Below, piece by piece: positions 20,102 through 29,559 of a stretch of 64,000 bases of DNA (its first letter is position 1; each line of letters opens with the position of its first letter). The stretch covers positions 320,001-384,000 of the forward strand of contig CAJQUW010007533.1 of NCBI GenBank assembly GCA_907163375.1, in the 5' to 3' direction. The notes below the pieces were generated by a model. That model worked only from the letters and a program-made list of their open reading frames with translations. It was not told the DNA's origin and searched no databases. The position numbers and the translations under genes were made by a program. Source of the DNA: Prostheceraeus crozeri. Taxonomy: Eukaryota > Platyhelminthes > Polycladida > Euryleptidae.

Positions 20102-20794
20102 TTAATAGTCTGAGAACATGTATTTCCTAGGAGCAGCTGTTTTACGTTTTCCTTTTACCAGTTTTAGTGGCGATGTAGATCTACGTCGAGTTCTTCCTCT
20201 TGTTTGCTTAGTGAGTGTGGGAGGGGATGTAGCAGGTGACGTCTTAAACCAATTTGTTGGCATTTTCATCGCCTGAGGCATTGGAGTAGTAGCCACTGTT
20301 GAATCAAGTTCTTTCAATGTCTCATTATTTAAAGCAAATTTTGGCACATTATGCTTTTTCAATAGTTTAAGAAAGTATGACCAACCAGGTGGAACATAGC
20401 CCTGACGGCGCTTTCTACGTGTCGCATACTGAATCAAGTCTTCATAACGTGAAGCATCAATCACTTTATTTTCATCTGTAATGATTTCTCCTCTATCATT
20501 TACATTGAGATGGGGCTCAATACTATTGAAAAGAGATATGGCATGTGCGCGAGATGCTAAAGGTGTAGCAGTCGATACAGAGTCACGCATCTTATTCTTC
20601 AAGTTTTTCAATTGCTCAACAGTTTCCGATTGTAATAATACAGCACGATGTGGATCTTTGATGTGAACATTTTGCTGATAATCTATTTCTTTCCTATACA
20701 TTTGATTTGCAAGAGGTTGCTTTACTTGCTGCATGGCAGTCAATTGTACATATTCATCCTGAGGAATAACAATCATGCGAGAATAAGAACTCAT
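20102..20794 (-). CDS. Unassigned conserved-type Polinton protein
   Basis: 230 residues with no family I can name. N-terminal helical region (about 1-75, Gln-rich), a central folded-looking region with SLFNSIEPHLNVNDRGEII, and a YVPPGWSYFLKLLKKH stretch. It ends with a long Pro/Thr/Arg-rich basic tail. It overlaps the ATPase gene by 4 bp (ATGA-type junction) and so probably shares its transcript. The basic tail suggests contact with DNA or capsid interior. Confidence 0.6.
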   Translation of the reverse strand: MSSYSRMIVIPQDEYVQLTAMQQVKQPLANQMYRKEIDYQQNVHIKDPHRAVLLQSETVEQLKNLKNKMRDSVSTATPLASRAHAISLFNSIEPHLNVNDRGEIITDENKVIDASRYEDLIQYATRRKRRQGYVPPGWSYFLKLLKKHNVPKFALNNETLKELDSTVATTPMPQAMKMPTNWFKTSPATSPPTLTKQTRGRTRRRSTSPLKLVKGKRKTAAPRKYMFSDY

Positions 20795-21456
20795 AGTTTG
20801 TAGATAATCATGGGAGTTTTCAAAATATCACTTCGAAATCTAAATTCTTCCGGACACTCTTGCGTAAAGTCAATGAATAAGTAACCGTATGGTTTTTCAG
20901 TAGCTGCTTGAAAAATTTCAATTAAGGCTTTTGATCCTCTGGGTGCAACTTGTCGCGCTAAAATTTCAAATTGACTTTTATCTCGCGGATTCTTGAAAAT
21001 AGCATAATAGTGTGTATTCAGGTTTCGTGTAAGAGCTTCTTTTCCATCAGGAAACAAATTTTGTGTAATATAGATGATAAAACACCTTTTATGGTGTGCT
21101 GCGCGAGTGAACATATCTGTAACATCTTTTGAATTCTTACTTTCTTTTAATAAATCATCCAATACAACAACATCATTAGACTGAAGTTTATCCACTGGAA
21201 TAATTCCTTCATGTCGAATAAAGTTGCGACTTTGCAATTGCTGAAACAGCGACGGTTGATAAATACCATAACACCAAATCACTCGATTGATAGGTTCCTT
21301 AAACAACTCCCTTCTTTTATCCAATAAATTCAGCGTGAAAACAGTTTTACCTGCATGAGATGGACCTGATACAGTCATAACTTTATCACATTGAAGTCTG
21401 AAATCCATTTTATTACTTTGAGACTCAACATTTGCATAATTAACGCTTAGAGCCAA
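20791..21456 (-). CDS. Genome-packaging ATPase (FtsK/HerA type, element 1)
   Basis: 221 residues. Walker A GPSHAGKT is near residue 32 and Walker B VVVLDDLL near residue 95. A sensor-like segment FIIYITQNLFPDG lies in the middle and a conserved C-terminal helical part follows. The family translocates viral DNA into preformed capsids. Length and motif spacing are normal for Polintons. The gene overlaps its neighbours at both ends by a few bases, as in a dense operon-like array. Confidence 0.92.
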   Translation of the reverse strand: MALSVNYANVESQSNKMDFRLQCDKVMTVSGPSHAGKTVFTLNLLDKRRELFKEPINRVIWCYGIYQPSLFQQLQSRNFIRHEGIIPVDKLQSNDVVVLDDLLKESKNSKDVTDMFTRAAHHKRCFIIYITQNLFPDGKEALTRNLNTHYYAIFKNPRDKSQFEILARQVAPRGSKALIEIFQAATEKPYGYLFIDFTQECPEEFRFRSDILKTPMIIYKL

Positions 21457-21796
21457 AGATATTTCCCAATAGGTTGCCCACGGCAGGAGCTATCATTGGA
21501 AGTATTGCTGAAAGGAAACCGCCCTTTTGTGTTAGAGTTTTCCTCTTTCTTTGAAGGGCGACTTTAGGATTGGAGATGAAACGCAATTTCGTAGCATATC
21601 GCTTAAGTAACTTTCGTTGTTTTGGCGCTAATTTCTTCGTCCTCAACTTCCTCACATGAGAAATAATTTCACAAATGAATTTATCGTTAGCATGTCGTAT
21701 AGCATTGTATCGCTGATTTGCTTTCATTCGTCGGAGAGCTTGAATGACTGAAGAAAACTTTTGACTTTTACGTTTCGTCATTTTACGTTTCGCCAT
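21440..21796 (-). CDS. Basic protein with Gly-Gly site and hydrophobic tail
   Basis: 118 residues. The first ~85 are Lys/Arg-rich helices. A Gly-Gly (TQKGG) follows, then a hydrophobic amphipathic stretch FLSAILPMIAPAVGNLLG. This is the layout of small Polinton/adenovirus precursors cut by the maturation protease to free a membrane-active peptide. It overlaps the ATPase start by 17 bp. The role is inferred. Confidence 0.65.
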   Translation of the reverse strand: MAKRKMTKRKSQKFSSVIQALRRMKANQRYNAIRHANDKFICEIISHVRKLRTKKLAPKQRKLLKRYATKLRFISNPKVALQRKRKTLTQKGGFLSAILPMIAPAVGNLLGNIFGSKR

Positions 21797-21847
21797 TTTC
21801 CGTGTTAGTCTTTGCTAAAACCTATCTTTACCACATTTGCATAGGTA

Positions 21848-22177
21848 CTAACTATTGCGACATAAGTGACACTCGAAATGAGCAATATCACAGTGGTTAC
21901 ATTGGCAAAGTTGAATGCAATTACGTATGAAACAGCGTTGACAAAAAGCATGCTTACATCTCTTGAAGATGCGCTTTTCATTTCCATCCTTTCGCTTACA
22001 TACATCGCAACACATAGTTTCACCGTTACTGATGTCTATAGCAAGTCTTTTTGAAGATATGAATTTGCTAGCCTTTTCTAAATAATAGACGCATGTACAG
22101 AAGGAATATACTTCGAGAGTGAGCAGACATAGCTCGAAAACCAGTTGTGCTACAATCAAGTACCACTGCATTTTCAA
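21848..22177 (-). CDS. Membrane-anchored RING-like zinc protein
   Basis: 109 residues. An N-terminal hydrophobic segment (about residues 5-32) could be a signal anchor. A C3HC4-like ring follows from residue 55 (CCDVCKR, then CKHAFCQRCFIRNC, then CNHCDIAHFECHLC). RING domains usually recruit E2 enzymes for ubiquitin transfer, so a host-defence or capsid-release role is possible. A smaller frame on the same strand is a shadow. It overlaps the next gene by 4 bp. Confidence 0.65.
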   Translation of the reverse strand: MKMQWYLIVAQLVFELCLLTLEVYSFCTCVYYLEKASKFISSKRLAIDISNGETMCCDVCKRKDGNEKRIFKRCKHAFCQRCFIRNCIQLCQCNHCDIAHFECHLCRNS

Positions 22178-22584
22178 TTTTTCTTTATGGAAAGTTGAAT
22201 GTGAATATCTGAAATCGCTTCAATCACTAGACTGCTACCATGATGGTTAAATGCGTTAAGACGTTCAGCAATTTTTATCATATGTCTTTTAAAAAATTCT
22301 TGGGGGTGATCTACCACTTCCATTGAATAAGAAGCAAAATGGAAAGAGCGACTTTCCACCTCTTCCTTTCCAAAATGACTAAACTTAATTTTCGCAACTA
22401 ATCGCGCCATGATAATGCTATCAGAGAATGTATTCATTAACTCTAGAAATAGAGTGCTAGCATCATCAACCACTGCTTCGATGTCGGTCTCATCTTTATG
22501 AAATTTTATCACATAATCTTGAACAGCTCCTTTTAAACTTTGCCTATGAAAACGTAATGTTCCGCAGTCGTTTGAGAAAGACAT
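22174..22584 (-). CDS. Unassigned Polinton protein with N-terminal polymerase-like domain
   Basis: 136 residues. The stretch MARLVAKIKFSHFGKEEVE, then SFHFASYSMEVVD, then FFKRHMIKIAERLNAF resembles the Polinton-specific domain that precedes the polymerase exonuclease. That domain appears in the element 1 polymerase as a KALIYLKIKYVKID-type region. It could be a free-standing version of the domain, perhaps a replication accessory factor. The resemblance is by eye only. Confidence 0.5.
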   Translation of the reverse strand: MSFSNDCGTLRFHRQSLKGAVQDYVIKFHKDETDIEAVVDDASTLFLELMNTFSDSIIMARLVAKIKFSHFGKEEVESRSFHFASYSMEVVDHPQEFFKRHMIKIAERLNAFNHHGSSLVIEAISDIHIQLSIKKN

Positions 22585-22671
22585 GATCGCCCTTTATCTA
22601 ACCCATCCATTGCATGAAAACAACAACTCTTCTCATAGTAACCTTTATTGAATAACGGTAACAAGCATGCA

Positions 22672-23202
22672 TTATAAATCAATGGTTTGAAAGAGATAAA
22701 ATAGATACAGCTGGTAACTATCATACAGCGAGCAATGATAACCATACAGGACTTTGGCAGTGTTGAGGTAAGGAGGAAAGAAGCATTGGTTATGAACGTA
22801 GCTACTACAACGAACAGACAAAATAGGAACACACAAATCCTTAAAACGTTTCGTGACTTCATGATAATGTTGATTCACTCTAGTATCCCAAGGTGGGAGC
22901 AAAATATCATCAATGATTAGATTGGGAAATACTTTCCTCTCCTTACCAGGATTATTACAAAAGATGCGTATAACATTGAAAGCAGCTAACCATCGTTTAA
23001 AGTCAATAAGAAGAGCACTCTCACAAGAAAAGCCATAGTCTTGCAAATATTTCAGATTAAGTCCATGAATGTGTTTTCTCGCCCATTGATCAACATTGGG
23101 ATCGCAGTTGGCATGTTGATGATAGACACTAACAATCTGATATGTCCAATTGTTCATAGCAATAGCACTGAGCTCCTGTACAGGTTCACCCTCACAATCC
23201 AT
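22672..23202 (-). CDS. Possible DEDD-type exonuclease-like protein
   Basis: 176 residues. The start MDCEGEPVQELSAIAM, preceded in frame by hydrophobic residues, looks like a beta strand ending in a D-x-E motif of DnaQ-like exonucleases. Later acidic pairs (LIIDDILLPPWD) and a C-terminal hydrophobic part follow. The other exonuclease motifs are not clear. The N-terminal start is uncertain, because the frame extends upstream and the D-x-E strand would need the extra residues. AATAAA is near its 3' end. The function is tentative. Confidence 0.45.
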   Translation of the reverse strand: MDCEGEPVQELSAIAMNNWTYQIVSVYHQHANCDPNVDQWARKHIHGLNLKYLQDYGFSCESALLIDFKRWLAAFNVIRIFCNNPGKERKVFPNLIIDDILLPPWDTRVNQHYHEVTKRFKDLCVPILSVRCSSYVHNQCFFPPYLNTAKVLYGYHCSLYDSYQLYLFYLFQTIDL

Positions 23203-23253
23203 AAAAATGATGATAGAAGCCTAAAACGGAAATTACACATCTAAGGAAGCGTT

Positions 23254-23502
23254 CTATAACATATTACAAAATGAAGAATTACATCGATGCTTTTCACGAC
23301 AAAATACACAAATGATATGATGGCAACGAAGAAGTAAAATGTATCTAATAAGACCACGTCTACGACACTCAAAGCACATAAGCGAATTGTCATAGGGTAG
23401 AGTTAGGAAAGGGCTAGTAATTCTCCTTCTTTGATTTGCGTTTTGATGTAGCATTCTTCTCCGTCTTGCGCTTCGTACCACTGCTGTTAAGGATTTGATC
23501 AA
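23254..23502 (-). CDS. Small RING-like protein
   Basis: Up to 82 residues, but the probable start is an internal Met, since the 5' 89 bp overlap the upstream gene. A Cys/His cluster (CFECRRRG, then LRCHHIICVFCREKH, then CNSSFC) follows the RING/C3HC4-like order and resembles the gene at 21848. It is basic at the N-terminus. It may be a second ubiquitin-ligase-type accessory. Confidence 0.45.
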   Translation of the reverse strand: MIKSLTAVVRSARRRRMLHQNANQRRRITSPFLTLPYDNSLMCFECRRRGLIRYILLLRCHHIICVFCREKHRCNSSFCNML

Positions 23503-24241
23503 TTATGTCGTCCACGTTGGGTGGTTTTGGAATATATAGAATGGATTCCATATGCATGGAGAGAGAGGCTATTTTATTATCCTTGTGTCGACCATAATAT
23601 AGCCCATTCACTTTGAAAAGGATATCCCAAGTACCTTCTCCGAGCTCATCACATCTGATGGCTATTGATTGATCTCCCTCCTTCTTATAGTAAGTACACC
23701 AATGTGATACCGGTAGGCAAATGTGATTACCATCCCAAATCTTTCTATAGGGAGTATCCTTGTCATCTCTAGCCTTCCACTCTTGAGCAAGAGGAGTAGG
23801 AATGTCCATATTTAATGTCACATACTCCTCAATAATATCAAGTTGGTGGCGAATGTACGGACTCACGGGGATCAGTATGTAGTCCCCATACTGATTGCGC
23901 ATTATCTTGACATCCGTGGAAGGGAGCATTCCCGTTTGGAGTACTACGCTATGATCGTCATAACGCAAGACTTGTTTAAATTTACGCTGTAGCGGTGTAG
24001 GATTATGTACCTTGGTTGTTTCTTCCACTGGCCTCAGTTGTAGATGATCTGACCGTAGCGAACCTTGTAACGTTTGACCGCCATTTTGTCCTACTAGTGC
24101 AGCAGATGGAGTAGATGCCTGAAAATGAAAAAAGATTGTATTAAGTCTACGTTCAAGGGAGGAGAGGGAGGAAAGTAGCGACTTACATTTTAGTTGGATA
24201 ATAGAACAGGGAACTAGAGAGAGAAAATGTGCGTCCGTCAC
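23414..24241 (-). CDS. First gene of the minus-strand block, unassigned
   Basis: Coding frame of about 275 residues; the first ~45 are probably not coding, since there is no ATG start and a likely intron (donor gtaagt near 24187, acceptor near 24122) removes them. The central region (residues 85-250) looks folded: ILIPVSPYIRHQLDIIEEY, then a DTPYRKIWDGNHICLP part and HWCTYYKK. It ends in a basic nuclear-localisation-like tail (KRKTEKNATSKRKSKK). No family is recognised. It lies just downstream of a TATA promoter at 24294. Confidence 0.55.
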   Translation of the reverse strand: MTDAHFLSLVPCSIIQLKCKSLLSSLSSLERRLNTIFFHFQASTPSAALVGQNGGQTLQGSLRSDHLQLRPVEETTKVHNPTPLQRKFKQVLRYDDHSVVLQTGMLPSTDVKIMRNQYGDYILIPVSPYIRHQLDIIEEYVTLNMDIPTPLAQEWKARDDKDTPYRKIWDGNHICLPVSHWCTYYKKEGDQSIAIRCDELGEGTWDILFKVNGLYYGRHKDNKIASLSMHMESILYIPKPPNVDDIIDQILNSSGTKRKTEKNATSKRKSKKENY

Positions 24242-24259
24242 TCGTATGATTCAACGATG

Positions 24260-24296
24260 GAATGATTCTCACTGTGGAAGGCTCGCTATTTATACA
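24260..24296 (-). promoter_or_regulatory. Minus-strand TATA/initiator promoter
   Basis: On the minus strand TATAAATAG starts at 24294 and TCATTC at 24265, 29 bp later, directly upstream of the first minus-strand gene and 50 bp inside the right TIR. It mirrors the plus-strand promoter at 2071 beside the left TIR. Confidence 0.65.
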
Positions 24297-24344
24297 GAAA
24301 TGCTTGATTCTCATTGGATGATGATCCTCATTGGACAATAACAT

Positions 24345-26122
24345 CAAGCTGATTCCAAATCTGAAATCCGTTTTCCAATCCGATGCTTCGTTTTGAAGCT
24401 AGAGCCCAAAACGTCCCAAATTCTAACTCTGTCGTTTTTCGCCAATGTCCCAAAATCTTAAATGGCGTCTCACATCTAAACGAAGACAGATAGGAACAAG
24501 CCGATTCTTTCAGTGAATTTGTCTCACTCTTAGCTTTCAAACGAGCTATGGCACGACTAAATCCGTTCACTGGAAGCCAAAATCGAAGCAAGCTGTCCAG
24601 AGGGGGGGGGGGAGTCAGCGAAACTTTTTCTCGCCGATTGACTTGAAACTCACCATACAGATAGAGAATTTCACGCCGATTCCAAATCTGAAATCCGTTT
24701 TCCAATCCGATGCTTCGTTTTGAAGCTACAGCCCAAAACGTCCCAAATTCTAACTCTGTCGTTTTTCGCCAATGTCCCAAAATCTTAAATGGCGTCTCAC
24801 ATCTAAACGAAGACAGATAGGAACAAGCCGATTCTTTCACTGAATTTGTCTCACTCTTAGCTTTCAAACGAGCTATCGCACGACAAAATCCGTCCACTGG
24901 AAGCCAAAATCGAAGCAAGCTGTCCAGAGGGGGGGGACGTCATTGAAATTTCAAAATTTGATGAAAAATGTTTTGGTGGCGGTCCCAGATCGAAATTCCA
25001 CACTTTGGAAAATTTTCAAAATTTTACCCATACAAAGTCACTCTGACACTTAGGATTTTTTCAGGTAAGCGAGCTCCGTCCTAAAATCTTGTAACCGCTC
25101 TAACTTTTGAACGAAGACAGATAGGAACAAGCCGATTCTTTCACTGAATTTGTCTCACTCTTAGCTTTCAAACGAGCTATGGCACGATAAAATCCGTCCA
25201 CTGGAAGCCAAAATCGAAGCGAGCTGTCCAGAGGGGGGGGGAGTCAGCGAAAATTTTTTCTCTCCGATTGAGCTGGAAATACACCATTTCCATGTAGAAT
25301 TTGACGCTGAATCCGAATCTGGCCTCCGTTTTCCCATCCGATGCTTCGTTTTGGCTCTACAGTAGGCAGCCATCGCAAAAAATTCTAACTCTGTCGTTTT
25401 TTCGAAAAATGTTGAAAATTTTTTCTCTCCGATTGACTTGAAACTCACCATACAGATAGAGAATTTCACGCTGATTCCAAATCTGAAATCCGTTTTCCAA
25501 TCCGATGCTTCGTTTTGAAGCTACAGCCCAAAACGTCCCAAATTCTAACTCTGTCGTTTTTCGCCAATGTCCCAAAATCTTAAATGGCGTCTCACATCTA
25601 AACGAAGACAGATAGGAACAAGCCGATTCTTTCAGTGAATTTGTCTCACTCTTAGCTTTCAAACGAGCTATGGCACGACTAAATCCGTTCACTGGAAGCC
25701 AAAATCGAAGCAAGCTGTCCAGAGGGGGGGGGGAGTCAGCGAAACTTTTTCTCTCCGATTGACTTGAAACTCACCCTACCGATGCAGAATTTCACGCTGA
25801 ATCCGAATCTGGCCTTCGTTTTCTCATCCGATGCTTCGTTTGGGCGCTACACACCAAAACGTCCCAAATTCTAACTCTGTTAAAATTTTGAAGAAAAATT
25901 TTTTCTCGCCGATTGCCTTGAAACTCACCCTACCGATGCAGAATTTTACGCTGATCACGAATCTAAAGTCCGTTTCACCATTCCACCACGCCAACCTAGA
26001 CGGTCGCCCACGTCAACCTAGACGGTCGCCCACGTCAACCTAGACGGTCGCCCGCGTCAACCTAGGCGGTCGGCCACGTCAACCCATACGAGATCAACAC
26101 ATCCGAGTCTCACACTCTGTCG
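24345..26122. repeat. Right TIR of Polinton element 1
   Basis: Reverse complement of 1-1770, with the same internal direct repeats and poly-G tracts (9-12 G). The match is close enough that the predicted peptides of the two TIRs are nearly the same, so the copies are young or kept alike by conversion. Confidence 0.9.
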
Positions 26123-26129
26123 TTTTCGA

Positions 26130-26252
26130 GGGGGGGGGGAGTCAGCGAACATGTTGTGAACGTGAACCAACCTGGCCGGCACACCACGACAGACCACAAC
26201 CTCTGTCGTTCCAGAGGGGGGGAGGGGGAGGGGAGGGGGAGGGGGCGCGCCG
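26130..26252. other. G-rich tract at right end of element 1
   Basis: Continues the poly-G style of the TIR and contains at 26214-26245 five closely spaced runs of at least four G, a strong G-quadruplex candidate. The right end of element 1 could be here, but with the left end off the window this cannot be fixed. Confidence 0.5.
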
Positions 26253-26329
26253 GTCGAGTGTTTGTCACTTGCTTACTACTTATATTCGATGTGATTACTC
26301 CATTTTAGATTTCGAGAGAAAACACAGCC

Positions 26330-26690
26330 CAAAATGTTAAGATGATCAACATTTTGTACAACGGGAAAGTTGACTGCAGTTGTCTGTAATAATGTTTTGG
26401 TGACTATGTCCATAAGATGACACTTTGATGGGTTCACACTTCAGCCATACTGTTGAGTCCACTGGAAAATGCTGTTGAGTTCCATCTGCAAATTGTCTCC
26501 AGAATTATTTCGCATAAAATGCAGCACAATTAAGTCATCCGCGTATTTGATATACAGTAAATTTCACACTTTGTCCATTATCAAAGTAAATAGCAGTGGA
26601 CCAATAACGCTTCCTTGAGCCATGCTTGACATGCATTTAACAACTTCAGCGGTGAATGATATGCAGATATCAATCGATCATTGAAGATCG
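26330..26690 (-). mobile_element. LINE reverse transcriptase fragment
   Basis: The minus strand encodes QGSVIGPLLFTLIMDKV and, farther on, YIKYADDLIVLHF, the classic non-LTR RT motifs (PQGSvLGPlLF and YADD). SVNPSKCHLM and a thumb-like part follow. The CR1/L2/Jockey-like group is likely. The fragment is about 120 codons and contains in-frame stops and frame changes, so it is a decayed 5'- and 3'-truncated piece. Confidence 0.75.
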
Positions 26691-26879
26691 GTTAAGGGAA
26701 CTTCAACCAGTCACGACGTCTATGATCAGCTCAACAGGAAGCTGAACAGTACCCTAGTAAGAAATGGATGCATCCTGCATGGTTTGTGAAGAAGTTCTCG
26801 GCCACTTCTGCTATTGAAAAACTGACCACTGTGCCAAAGAAGCCTTCCCATTTTATGGACAGAGAGTGAAGATGAAGCA

Positions 26880-27173
26880 GAAACATAATGAAAGCAGTGG
26901 GGCCAGCTTACCATCCCGTTCCTTGTGAAGCCAATCCCGTTCCTTTGAACTTGCCGACTTGCACCCAACGGACAGAAGGATCGCATACCTACTCTCAACT
27001 TAGCAAATGTAGTCTACAACTTTGACTGTGTCTGCGGAGCAGACTTCATGTATGTTGGGAGAACCCTGCGTCCTTTAATTCAGCGAGTTGACAAACGCAT
27101 TCCCAAGTGGTTAAAGGAGAACCGAACAAATCGTGGCACACCTTCCTCATCTATTATCGCCATCTTTGCATGT
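26880..27173 (+). mobile_element. Penelope-like element fragment, left half
   Basis: The plus strand encodes VVYNFDCVCGADFMYVGRT, then RVDKRIPKWL and SSSIIAIFA, typical of the GIY-YIG endonuclease end of a Penelope-like element. It is unlike the pair at 9858. It is interrupted by the BEL/Pao element at 27174; the rest resumes at 30353. Upstream, 26690-26880 is decayed with no clear domain. Confidence 0.65.
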
Positions 27174-27337
27174 TGTCGCGGTAAGGTCATATGATTATGT
27201 GCATGTGGCACATATTGTTTGTATACACCAATTATATATTTGTTGAATGACAAATATTGTAAACGAATTCAAAGATATCTACGTGTAAAACCCAGTAAAG
27301 TGTTTTTACAATCTTCCACTGCGTAACCTCGGCTACA
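27174..27337 (+). repeat. Left LTR of BEL/Pao element
   Basis: 164 bp, TG...CA ends, matching 30183-30347. It contains a gtatacaccaattatatat stretch that may act as promoter and a catagtttgtat-like AT-rich centre. Confidence 0.9.
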
Positions 27338-27790
27338 TTTGGTAGCAGAGCGTGTGTGAATTCTGTTTTCAATATGAGAAAATTATTTTATTGATATTTC
27401 TCCAATATTTTTCACCTGATTCACTATTTCATGTACTCCTATTTTTTAGCTCTCTAAGGTGAATTAATTCCAAGCCTTCTATTTTATTGTGTTATATTTG
27501 CTATATAACTTATTAAAGCATGCCAAGATTGTTAATCACACATAGGAGGTTGATAAAACAGTTTGAAACCAAACATAGAATAACAGAGATACGAAAAAAA
27601 TGATGCAAACCTCATTATAAACGATCCTGACCAAGTAGGTTATTTCGCACTGAAGGAGGAGATTGATAACCTAGACCAGGAACTATCTTAGCTCAAAATT
27701 TACTATAACCAAGCCATTGACAACGTTGAGTCAGACAACGTCATTACACAAATTGATGATGAGCTAGTAGAGGAATATGAGCAACAAGCG

Positions 27791-29188
27791 GTGAAAATGG
27801 TGGACCAGTATGAGTCGCTGGCTGATGAAATCAGACAAGTCACTAAAAAGTTGAAAATCATTGTTTCCAACATAGATGCCGATGATGAAAAATCAGCTGC
27901 CACAAAAGCTGAACAGATAGCAAAATTCCAAGAGGAATGTGCTGATAAACGACATAGAGAGACCATTGAAGCTGAACAAAAGTGTCACCAGGACCTAGTT
28001 GAGTTGGAACTAAAAAGCCTCAGTCTGAATGAGGAACTGCGTTGTAAAGAAAGAGAAAGAATCAAGTCGAATAAGGCCGCAGTGAAATTGCATCTCATTA
28101 AGCCGATCGAGTTCAATGGTAATCCAACAGATTATCCAGGTTTTATATCAAATTGGAACTCGACTGTTCACAACCAAGACCTGACGGATGGCGTAAAATT
28201 GCGTTACCTACAAGACGCATTAGGACCCATTCCCAGAAAGTCAATAGAAAAGCTTAAAGCTGATTCTGAGTACAAGCTTGCACTTTCTATTTTGAAAAAC
28301 AGATATGGCAATAGGACGATGCTCAAAAGAGCTTATTACGAAAAATTGGAAAAGCTGCTTAACATCACAAATTCCATGGATTCTGAGGCATTGAGAGCAT
28401 TCATGGAAGAGCTTGATATTAGCTGTCATGCACTAGAGGAGTATGGTGTCGACATGAAAAATCTTGAGCTTGTCTTTATGAACACGTTTAAGAAACTTCC
28501 CCATGACATTAGATACCACTTTAGCAAAGCCGTTGGAGGCATTAACAATCTTGATATGGTAAAATTGAAGAAACTTTTGCGTGAGCACGTGATGATTTCA
28601 GAGGAAATTGAGTGTGCGAGTAAACCTTCAGCAGCGATTACTTGTTCCCATCCAGGCCAAGAATTGACCAACACTGACAGTAATCTTGAGCAGGCATTTT
28701 ACGGAAAATCAGAAGTTATGGGAAATGCATCATCTGTTTTTAACCCAAATAGCAAACCTCACCAATCAAGAAGTAAGCAACATCAGCATAGGAATAATAA
28801 CAAAGATGCTCCCTGTCATAATATTAGTAGCGCACAAAAGCAGTTCGAAGAAAACAGCTTCGAAAATCAAAAATTGACAGCCAAAAAGCACAACCCTACT
28901 TTACCATGCTTATTTTGCAAAACATAAGGTCATTCGAGTGAAGATTCTGATCAGTATCGAACTAGAGAAAATCGCATTAGCTGTTTGGGTGCTCGATTCT
29001 TGATGTGTTTAAAATCAAATCACATGACTGATGTATGCTACCAGCAAATTTATTGTCCGCATTGTAAAGCTGAAAATACTCATAACAGAAACCTCTGTCC
29101 AATCCGATTCAAGTCTTCAGTCAAATTAATTAATCCTCGTGACCGTTCTTCAGTTGAGATAGTTCATGAATCTTCTCCTACCGACTGA
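27791..29188 (+). CDS. BEL/Pao gag-type protein, broken
   Basis: A coiled-coil N-terminus is followed by the DUF1759-like capsid region: KPIEFNGNPTDYPGFISNWN, then LRYLQDALG, then LALSILKNRYGN. A C-terminal Cys/His zinc-knuckle region (CLFCKT, then CYQQIYCPHC) follows. This protein forms the retrotransposon particle and binds RNA. It is broken, with about one interruption visible. Confidence 0.8.
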
Positions 29189-29262
29189 GGTAGCGATATC
29201 ACCATTCCATCAAAGTTTCGCCAGGAGTATCTGATTGCACACCAGAAGTTGGAACTGTTGTT

Positions 29263-29550
29263 TTGATTCAAGAAGACAGATTGCGAAGAGGTCAATGGAA
29301 ATTATGTCGCATCGCTCAGCTCATACAAAGCAAAGACAACGAAATACGTGTAGCTATTGTGGACCTTCCAAACAAGAAGCAAATACGTCGATCAATTAAA
29401 TTCCTGTATCCGATTGAAACTGCACCAATTCCTCACGAGTCTCAAAAAGCAGCAAGAGAAGAGAAAAGTCAAATTAAAGAGAACAGACAAAGCAAAAGAA
29501 ATGCAAATGAAAAGTTGATAAAATTCTTTCAAAGCGAAGATAATGAATGA
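29263..29550 (+). CDS. C-terminal end of BEL/Pao polyprotein (DUF5641-like)
   Basis: 95-residue open stretch. EDRLRRGQWKLCRIAQLIQ, then IRVAIVDLPNKKQIRRSI, then KFLYPIE fits the domain that follows the integrase in BEL/Pao pol. Charged residues dominate the tail. No protease, reverse transcriptase or integrase core was seen in the element. Confidence 0.75.
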   Translation: MIQEDRLRRGQWKLCRIAQLIQSKDNEIRVAIVDLPNKKQIRRSIKFLYPIETAPIPHESQKAAREEKSQIKENRQSKRNANEKLIKFFQSEDNE

Positions 29551-29559
29551 TAGTTCAAG

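Larger units (their letters stand above)
1..26122. mobile_element. Polinton (Maverick) element 1, nearly complete, left tip off window
   Basis: A large self-synthesising DNA transposon/virus-like element. Seen: inverted repeats at both ends (position 1 pairs with 26122), a protein-primed type B DNA polymerase, a retroviral-type integrase with chromodomain, an FtsK/HerA-like packaging ATPase, an adenain-like cysteine protease, and major and minor capsid-type genes. That gene set defines Polintons. The left TIR starts outside the window, so the true ends and the 6-bp target duplication cannot be checked; the right end may lie as far as about 26245. The element is broken in roughly four or five places, and a Penelope-like dimer is inserted at 9858-12063. 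Long open frames and closely matching TIRs suggest a fairly recent insertion. Confidence 0.95.

Noticed and set aside
21805-22023. 72-codon frame with hydrophobic runs
   Set aside because: Overlaps the RING-like gene in another frame; the Cys/His pattern makes the latter the real gene.
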